The position numbers and the translations under genes are program-made. Below the pieces are notes generated by a model. It saw only the letters and a program-made list of their open reading frames with translations, did not search any database and was not told where the DNA came from. Shown piece by piece: positions 7,075 through 11,392 of a DNA stretch of 11,392 bases. The stretch comes from Planctomycetota bacterium (GTDB taxonomy: Bacteria > Planctomycetota > Phycisphaerae > Sedimentisphaerales > Anaerobacaceae). The stretch lies in NCBI GenBank assembly GCA_022567055.1, contig JADFHU010000100.1:1-11392 (forward strand), written 5' to 3'. How positions within the stretch are numbered: position 1 is the first letter of the stretch; the number at the start of each line of letters is the position of its first letter.

Positions 7075-9188
7075 GTCCGGAGCAGGCCCGTGCCAAGCCG
7101 GTGGACAGGCGAAGTGACATCTGGTCCTTTGGCTGTGTGTTGTTTGAATGCCTGACCGGCAAGCGGATGTTTGGCGGCGAGGACGTTACCGAGACGCTGG
7201 CGAGCATCATCAAGGGGGAACCCGAATGGGCTTTATTGCCGGAGAACACCCCGCCAACGATTCACCTGCTCCTGCGTAAGTGTCTGAACAAGGACCGCAA
7301 GCGACGCTTGCACGACATCGCGGATGCCCGCATCGACCTGGAACAGGCCCTTGGCGATCCGACCAGTTCAATCATCAGGCTTTCCGATCTGGCACTCCAG
7401 GAGACCACAAAGCACAGTGGCATTAATCTGCTACTGGCGATTGGGGCCATGGTGTTGGTGGCTCTAATTGCGGTAGCCCTGACCTGGTCTCTCAAGCCAG
7501 AAACGCCTCCCCCGCCTCCGATTCCCCGTGACGTTCAAATAACGCTGGAACACGAAATACTTTTACAGAGGGGGCATTCAAATTGCGCACTGTCCCCGGA
7601 CGGACAACGACTCGTTTATGGATGGGGAGATATCAACACCGGTGGCAAACGCCTCAGAATCCATTCGCTGGACGGCACGCCAGAAATCGAGATCCCCGGC
7701 ACGGAGTACGGTTACAATCCTTTCTTCTCTCCGGACGGCCAGTCCCTCGGATTCGCGACGCGCTTTGCATTGAAAGTGGTATCTCTCTCCGGCGGAACAC
7801 CCAGGACCCTAAGTCAGGATGAATATATCCTCGGGGCCCATTGGGGGGACGACGGCACCATTGTCTATGTCCATCAAGGACGCGGTCTCATGACAGTTCC
7901 GTCCACGGGGGGGGAGCCTCGCCAATTGACGGAAATCCAAGAAAGGGAAGTCGTACACGTGCTTCCTGGCTTTCTTCCCGGGAGTAAACATGTTGTTTTT
8001 ACCACAATCATGCAGAGCGGCGAAAGCGAGAACCGACATCGGCTGGAGATTGTGGAGATCTCCACCGGTGAGCGTGAGGTGCTCAAAAATGGCATGGAAA
8101 TTGGAGTGTATTTTCCCTCGGGCCATATCGTTTTCAGGATCGATGGTGTCTGGTTTGCGCAGGCGTTTAGCATCCGCCAGCTAAACCCGGTCGGCCCGGT
8201 AGTTCCCATCTGGCATGACGGTAAACTACTGGCTCTCGCATCGGATGGCACACTGGCCTATAAGAGGCAAATCAGAGAAAAAACCAGGCGTTTCGTCTGG
8301 ATCGGCCCGGACGGGAGCATGACGCCCGCATTTGACAAAGGCGGCGCATCCCGGTTCGATCTGTCTGCCGATGACGCCCGTGTTGCTTTGAGCATGGGGG
8401 GCGACATCTATGTGTTAGATCTCAAAACTGACGTCTTAAGAAGATTCACCTTCGACGATGCAGCAGATGGCATACCCCTGTGGTCACCGGACGATCGGTG
8501 GATCGTCTTCGCATCAAGTCGTGAAACCAGTCGGAGTATATGGCGCAAGCGCTCGGATTTCTCCGATGATGCCGAATTGCTGATACCTGCCGATACTGGT
8601 TATCTGACGCCCCATTGTTTTACACCGGATGGAAATGCTCTCTTGGTAACGAGTTCATCACCCGAAACGGACACAGACATTTTGATCTCGTCATTGACTG
8701 AGGATAAACCGGTGGCTAAACCGTGGCTTGCTTCGCCGGACCTTGAGAGCAATCCATCTGTTTCACCGGATGGTCGGTGGGTTGCCTATGATCTCATCCG
8801 TGCGGGAAGCCGGGAGGTCTTCGTAAGAGCCCTCGATGGAGCCGGTAGCGTTCAACAGATCTCCGCGGAGGGTGGATTCGAGCCAAAATGGTCCCACAAA
8901 GGGGACCGGCTATTCTACGAACTGGGCAAAACCATCATGGCGGCACCCATCCTCGTTAAGGACAACGTCATCGTGCCCGGCACGCCGGAGAAGGTCGTGG
9001 ATCTTCCGCCCTCGTCCGTGACATACGGCTGGGATGTGGCCTCCGATGACGAGCGATTCCTGGTGTTGGTGGAAGAAGTCAATGATGTCGAGAATAGTCA
9101 GAACACCCAGCATCCGAACAGGGTCAACATCCGTTTCAACTGGTTTTCCGAACTGAACGAAAAATGCCCGCCTGTTGAAACGAAATGA
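7071..9188 (+). CDS. Kinase C-lobe, transmembrane helix and TolB/WD40-like propeller (second part of the frameshifted kinase)
   Basis: 705 residues as read. The ATG at 7071 is the internal Met of the kinase SPE motif, not a real start: the same frame upstream reads LLGTVPY. Residues 1-95 complete the kinase C-lobe (MSPEQAR, DIWSFGCVLFE at 16-26, RKRRL near 76-80). Residues about 117-139 form one membrane helix (INLLLAIGAMVLVALIAV), followed by a proline-rich linker. Residues 155-690 form a beta-propeller of the WD40-like/TolB kind with repeated SPDG-type hairpins (LSPDGQRLVYG, FSPDGQSLGFA, WSPDDRWIVFA, FTPDGNALLVT, VSPDGRWVAYD, WSHKGDRLFYE). The expected topology is cytoplasmic kinase and propeller outside the membrane as sensor or scaffold. 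It sits in one operon with the ECF sigma gene. The ligand is unknown. Confidence 0.88.
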   Translation: MSPEQARAKPVDRRSDIWSFGCVLFECLTGKRMFGGEDVTETLASIIKGEPEWALLPENTPPTIHLLLRKCLNKDRKRRLHDIADARIDLEQALGDPTSSIIRLSDLALQETTKHSGINLLLAIGAMVLVALIAVALTWSLKPETPPPPPIPRDVQITLEHEILLQRGHSNCALSPDGQRLVYGWGDINTGGKRLRIHSLDGTPEIEIPGTEYGYNPFFSPDGQSLGFATRFALKVVSLSGGTPRTLSQDEYILGAHWGDDGTIVYVHQGRGLMTVPSTGGEPRQLTEIQEREVVHVLPGFLPGSKHVVFTTIMQSGESENRHRLEIVEISTGEREVLKNGMEIGVYFPSGHIVFRIDGVWFAQAFSIRQLNPVGPVVPIWHDGKLLALASDGTLAYKRQIREKTRRFVWIGPDGSMTPAFDKGGASRFDLSADDARVALSMGGDIYVLDLKTDVLRRFTFDDAADGIPLWSPDDRWIVFASSRETSRSIWRKRSDFSDDAELLIPADTGYLTPHCFTPDGNALLVTSSSPETDTDILISSLTEDKPVAKPWLASPDLESNPSVSPDGRWVAYDLIRAGSREVFVRALDGAGSVQQISAEGGFEPKWSHKGDRLFYELGKTIMAAPILVKDNVIVPGTPEKVVDLPPSSVTYGWDVASDDERFLVLVEEVNDVENSQNTQHPNRVNIRFNWFSELNEKCPPVETK

Positions 9189-9192
9189 AAAG

Positions 9193-9303
9193 ATGATCGA
9201 CCAATCCATCGCCCATTACAAGATCACGTCAAAGCTCGGCCAGGGCGCTGAAGGCAGGCAAAGAAGAATCCTCTGCGATGATAAAAGGGCGGAGGCCCGA
9301 TAG
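9193..9303 (+). pseudogene. 5' stub of a second Ser/Thr kinase gene
   Basis: Four bases after the propeller stop, an ATG opens a 36-codon frame starting MIDQSIAHYKITSKLGQG. This is the standard beginning of bacterial Hanks-type kinases (xIGxxIxHYKIxxKLGxGGMG). After LGQGA the sequence becomes unrelated (EGRQRRILCDD...) and ends at TAG 9301. No further kinase motif appears in any frame before the lipoprotein gene, so the remainder was lost, probably by deletion or by insertion of the unassigned 9250-9463 stretch. Confidence 0.65.
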
Positions 9304-9463
9304 GCAGGCTGCCGAAACCGAGTAACGACAGCAAGGGGGCGGGAACAATGGAAGGGGATTCGATGCCCGGAGGACTCAGGCTCTGCCACAGTCGGACGCC
9401 TTCGGCGATCCGGTGCAAACTCTTATTCGTTGTGCGGCGTCTACGGTCTTAACTGGGAGTTTC

Positions 9464-10033
9464 TTAATTGTGCTCGCCGGAGCCTTCTCGATCATGCTCG
9501 CCACGTCCTTCGCCACTGCCATGCTCGCCACTTCCGACTTCAGGATGGGCGGTCCACCCATCAAAATCCTTGTTTGTTGCAGTCAGTCTGACATCTCTTT
9601 TCTTTCCGGGTGCGAGGTCGGCCGGAGTTGTTGGGCCGAGTTCTTTACCATTCGACAGGTGAACCTCAACTCGAACCCGTTGCAGCGTTTTGTCTGTTGT
9701 GTTTTCCACCGTGCCATTGAACGTATTGCTTTGCGCGTCGTAGGCCAAGATCAGCCGGGCACCGTTTCGGACATTATCGTAGGTCTGGTTCAGGGTAAGT
9801 TCAGTGCCTGATTCTTCGCCTTCCTCTCCATGATGGCCGTCACCGTCTCGGTCGTGTTCACCTTGGCCTTCCCCGCCATGTTCATCGCCATCGCGATCGT
9901 GTTCACTCCGGTTCGCCGTGAGGTTCTCTGGGTCTTGATTCTCGCCGATTATTTCGACTTCACTTGAACAGCCGCTAATTGTGACTGCCAATACGATGGC
10001 AACCGAAGCAAGATTTCTACGAATGTGACTCAT
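9464..10033 (-). CDS. His/Asp/Glu-rich lipoprotein with FxLYD-like domain
   Basis: 189 residues. The lipobox I19-S20-G21-C22 after a hydrophobic stretch marks a lipoprotein signal peptide. Residues about 43-75 are a low-complexity acidic/His segment with two copies of EHDRDGD(E/G)H (44-52, 59-67). Residues about 76-152 look like an FxLYD-type beta-sandwich: ARLILAYDAQSNTFNGTVEN (92-111), the core strand RVRVEVHLSNGKELGPTTPA (119-138), then LAPGKKRDVRLTA. Residues 167-189 return to the charged repeat type (GSGEHGSGEGRGEHDREGSG), so similar tails flank the domain on both sides. The start has AAAGGAAG six bases upstream. Proteins with this middle domain and GEHG-rich ends occur in several bacteria as far as I recall, without known function. 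The His/Asp clusters could bind divalent metal ions; this is inference. It converges with the sigma/kinase operon. Confidence 0.85.
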   Translation of the reverse strand: MSHIRRNLASVAIVLAVTISGCSSEVEIIGENQDPENLTANRSEHDRDGDEHGGEGQGEHDRDGDGHHGEEGEESGTELTLNQTYDNVRNGARLILAYDAQSNTFNGTVENTTDKTLQRVRVEVHLSNGKELGPTTPADLAPGKKRDVRLTATNKDFDGWTAHPEVGSGEHGSGEGRGEHDREGSGEHN

Positions 10034-10068
10034 GGATGTCTTCCTTTCTGAGGAATCAAATAAGATTT

Positions 10069-10109
10069 ACTGTGGCACAACACTCCGCCTGAGGGTGTTC
10101 TCCCACAGT
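10069..10109. terminator. Two-storey hairpin between toxin operon and lipoprotein gene
   Basis: ACTGTGG (10069-10075) pairs with CCACAGT (10103-10109). Inside a symmetric 3x3 loop, AACACTC (10079-10085) pairs with GGGTGTT (10093-10099) with one G-T or A-C mismatch depending on strand, closing a 7-base loop. On the minus strand it lies about 80 bases after the toxin stop and is followed by a moderately T-rich stretch (AAATCTTATTT), so it could end the toxin operon transcript. It could instead act in the lipoprotein leader, 35 bases before that start. Confidence 0.5.
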
Positions 10110-10190
10110 GTACCGTTCAGGAGCGGGACGTGTAGGCCAGATGAAATCAACTTCCCCGAACGGCTTCCCGGCGACGGTGTCTGCGCTTGT

Positions 10191-10553
10191 CTATTCGTGA
10201 CATGAACGCACTGCGTTGATAATTTCTTCCATTACCTGGGGCGGCACAATTCCACAAATGTCTGATTCAGGCACTTGTTTGTCAAGCTCAATAAGCCATG
10301 AACAGACAGCAACACATGGCTTTTTGAGCTTCGTGCGTACTCTTCCCTGCCGATGGTATGGTATTTCAATGTAATCAGCGGGACGTGGATTTTTATCATA
10401 CGCAGTGACAGAGACAACGACCCCTGTCAACTTCTCAGCAGGCGCGATTTCCACTGTGCGGTTGAGGATAATTACAGGGCGTCGATAGCAATTATAACCA
10501 TTGGAATCCGGAACTTCCTTCCAGATAATTTGTCCTTGGCGCAAATTAGGCAC
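10191..10553 (-). CDS. PemK/MazF-family toxin (endoribonuclease type)
   Basis: 120 residues starting at GTG (10551-10553); an in-frame TGA three codons upstream rules out a longer product. The family pattern is present: RQGQIIW (5-11), the RRPVIIL strand (24-30), VVVSVT (45-50), then YIEIPYH ... RVRTKLKKPCVAVCSWLIEL (71-90) and GIVPPQVMEEIINAV at the end. KPCVAVCSWL is typical of a PemK-like branch I associate with planctomycetes and relatives. MazF-family toxins cut mRNA at short sequences and are held inactive by a co-encoded antitoxin. The gene begins nine bases after the stop of the 113-residue protein, consistent with translational coupling. Family assignment is good; cleavage specificity and activity are not readable here. 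Confidence 0.85.
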   Translation of the reverse strand: MPNLRQGQIIWKEVPDSNGYNCYRRPVIILNRTVEIAPAEKLTGVVVSVTAYDKNPRPADYIEIPYHRQGRVRTKLKKPCVAVCSWLIELDKQVPESDICGIVPPQVMEEIINAVRSCHE

Positions 10554-10562
10554 GTCGTATCA

Positions 10563-10904
10563 TCACATCCAATCATCCTCATTATCCGCTAAATCCTTGG
10601 GTGGATCAGATTGTTTTGCCCAGACACTTAGTTGCGTGGTGGATGGCGAAATTCTCTTCAGGCGTTTTGCAGCATGAATGTCTTCAGGATCGACAAGAGA
10701 AATAATCTGGGCCATCTGCTGTGTGAGATTTTTCACTTGTCGCTCCAGTTCAACAATCCGTAAATTTCTTTCCAGTCTCCGGCCACTTGGTGTGCTTGTG
10801 ATTTGGGTTTTAGTAGTGTTATCAAGATCATAATCGCAATCGATAAAATCGTCCGAAAATGGATTGTCAAGCTTTTGCCTTGGTTTCATCAGTTTTGGTG
10901 TCAT
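10563..10904 (-). CDS. Small coiled-coil protein upstream of the toxin, candidate antitoxin
   Basis: 113 residues of no family I recognise. The ATG at 10902-10904 has GAGGA eight bases upstream (10913-10917). The N-terminal 35 residues are polar and acidic (NPFSDDFIDCDYDLDN). Residues about 42-68 are a predicted coiled coil (RRLERNLRIVELERQVKNLT). The C-terminus is acidic and probably disordered (DPPKDLADNEDDWM). There is no obvious AbrB, ribbon-helix-helix or helix-turn-helix DNA-binding domain. It overlaps the preceding gene by 38 bases and is followed nine bases later by the toxin. Small size, acidic disordered tail and position just before a MazF-type toxin fit an antitoxin; the role is inferred only from context. 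Confidence 0.7.
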   Translation of the reverse strand: MTPKLMKPRQKLDNPFSDDFIDCDYDLDNTTKTQITSTPSGRRLERNLRIVELERQVKNLTQQMAQIISLVDPEDIHAAKRLKRISPSTTQLSVWAKQSDPPKDLADNEDDWM

Positions 10905-11392
10905 ATCTCAAATCCTCACTTGTTTCAAAAATGAAACATTCAAGCCCAACCCGCATCAATTCAACCGCATCCTCAAGATACTCATCATCGATCTCTGATT
11001 CCGTCTGAGCTTCAAGGTTTGCTTCGATACATTTCTTATTTTTATTGTAAAACCACCGGATTCTTGTGAAGACATCATCTTCGATAGACATCGAAGCCCC
11101 GTCAACAGACAGATTAACACCACATGATTCAGTCTCCACCCCCAAAAGAGTGCTAATCATCCCTCGTTCAGGAAGTTGATTAAGCGGAATAGAATACTCT
11201 GCGGACAACGCAATCCTCACATCTAAACCAGCAAACCTGTCAACCAGTTTATGGACCTCGTTGATATCAACTATTTCAAGAGATTTCTGCTCGCCGTATA
11301 CGGAATCTCGACCAATATCAAAATGAAAATGCCCTGGTTTTCCATCTTCCAAATCGAGCAACAATCTAAGCCATGCAGCGCCTTCTGGAAAA
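10867..11392 (-). CDS. Unknown protein, first gene of the toxin operon, cut by the right window edge
   Basis: The frame is open from the window edge (FPEGAAWLRLLLDLEDGKPG ...) to the stop at 10867, giving 174 visible residues. The TTG at 11362-11364 is unlikely to be the start because the coding-like sequence continues upstream. It is acidic, alpha/beta in character, with GHFHFDIGRD, a middle WFYNKNKKCI segment and a helical end (DEYLEDAVELMRVGLECFIF). The opening W-x-R-L-L-L-D-x-E-D-G-K pattern vaguely recalls small immunity-type proteins, but the resemblance is too weak to name a family. Its 3' end overlaps the 113-residue gene by 38 bases, so translation of the two is probably coupled. Confidence 0.7.
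   Translation of the reverse strand, partial: FPEGAAWLRLLLDLEDGKPGHFHFDIGRDSVYGEQKSLEIVDINEVHKLVDRFAGLDVRIALSAEYSIPLNQLPERGMISTLLGVETESCGVNLSVDGASMSIEDDVFTRIRWFYNKNKKCIEANLEAQTESEIDDEYLEDAVELMRVGLECFIFETSEDLRYDTKTDETKAKA

Noticed and set aside
7040..7075. Programmed -1 ribosomal frameshift joining the kinase halves
   Set aside because: The shift needed is indeed -1, but there is no X-XXY-YYZ slippery heptamer in the zero frame between 7030 and 7060, and inserting one C gives perfect kinase sequence, so a deletion or sequencing error is simpler.
9224..9418. Minus-strand frame with VPAPLLSLLGFGSL, resembling a PEP-CTERM sorting signal
   Set aside because: The hydrophobic part is followed by PIGPPPFYHRRG rather than a membrane helix with a basic end, there is no upstream protein, and the frame is short and proline-rich as expected for an antisense shadow.
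9413..9811. Plus-strand frame of 132 codons with a hydrophobic start
   Set aside because: Mostly antisense to the lipoprotein gene, which has lipobox, ribosome binding site and a recognisable domain; the hydrophobic look comes from the reverse complement of its charged repeats.
10113..10161. CCGTTC ... GAACGG inverted pair downstream of the toxin gene
   Set aside because: Only six bases per arm and about 37 bases apart; expected by chance.
10867..11392. Immunity protein of the YezG/DUF600 kind
   Set aside because: Only a short W...L-D-x-E-D-G-K...F-D likeness at the visible start; the rest does not match what I know of that family.

Overview
The window most likely comes from a planctomycete, probably related to Phycisphaerae. 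This is inferred from gene style, not from a marker gene. It holds a right-handed beta-helix protein with the typical planctomycetal C-terminal block (SPCIDTGDP ... GGGVNMGAYGGT) followed by a dockerin-like EF-hand pair. It also holds a lamin-tail domain of the 'INELMADN ... WIELYNGSDE' type and an ECF sigma factor next to a Ser/Thr kinase fused to a TolB/WD40-like propeller. There are no RNA genes, CRISPR arrays or recognisable insertion sequences.

Layout. At the left edge is the possible tail of a plus-strand gene (2-109). Two secreted-protein genes follow on the minus strand: a beta-helix/dockerin gene (5449 down to about 3687) and directly downstream a 1172-residue secreted protein with a phosphohistidine-type domain and a PPDK-type ATP-grasp domain (3684-166). 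The beta-helix gene is broken three times: a G8-tract frameshift, an in-frame TAG, and a frameshift inside the dockerin. Its restored frame would end two bases before the next ATG, so the two genes were once tightly coupled. Divergently, on the plus strand, lies a signalling module: ECF sigma factor (5660-6271) and a kinase-TM-propeller gene (6283-9188) that one missing base in the activation segment splits in two. Four bases after it comes a 5' stub of a second kinase gene (9193-9303). On the minus strand follow a His/Asp/Glu-rich FxLYD-like lipoprotein (10033-9464), a hairpin, and a three-gene cluster: an unknown protein cut by the window edge, a small coiled-coil protein and a PemK/MazF-type toxin.

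The most unusual item is in the ATP-grasp protein. A lamin-tail domain sits inside the ATP-grasp fold with its two halves in reversed order (C-terminal half first), exactly as if one period of a tandem repeat or a circularised copy had been inserted. The ATP-grasp motifs on both sides are intact and in frame. Second in interest is the toxin operon, whose upstream partner matches no antitoxin family I recognise. Third is the concentration of lesions in the beta-helix gene, next to a 3.5-kb gene with none, which points to real decay in that gene rather than generally poor sequence. The single kinase frameshift could be either decay or a sequencing error.
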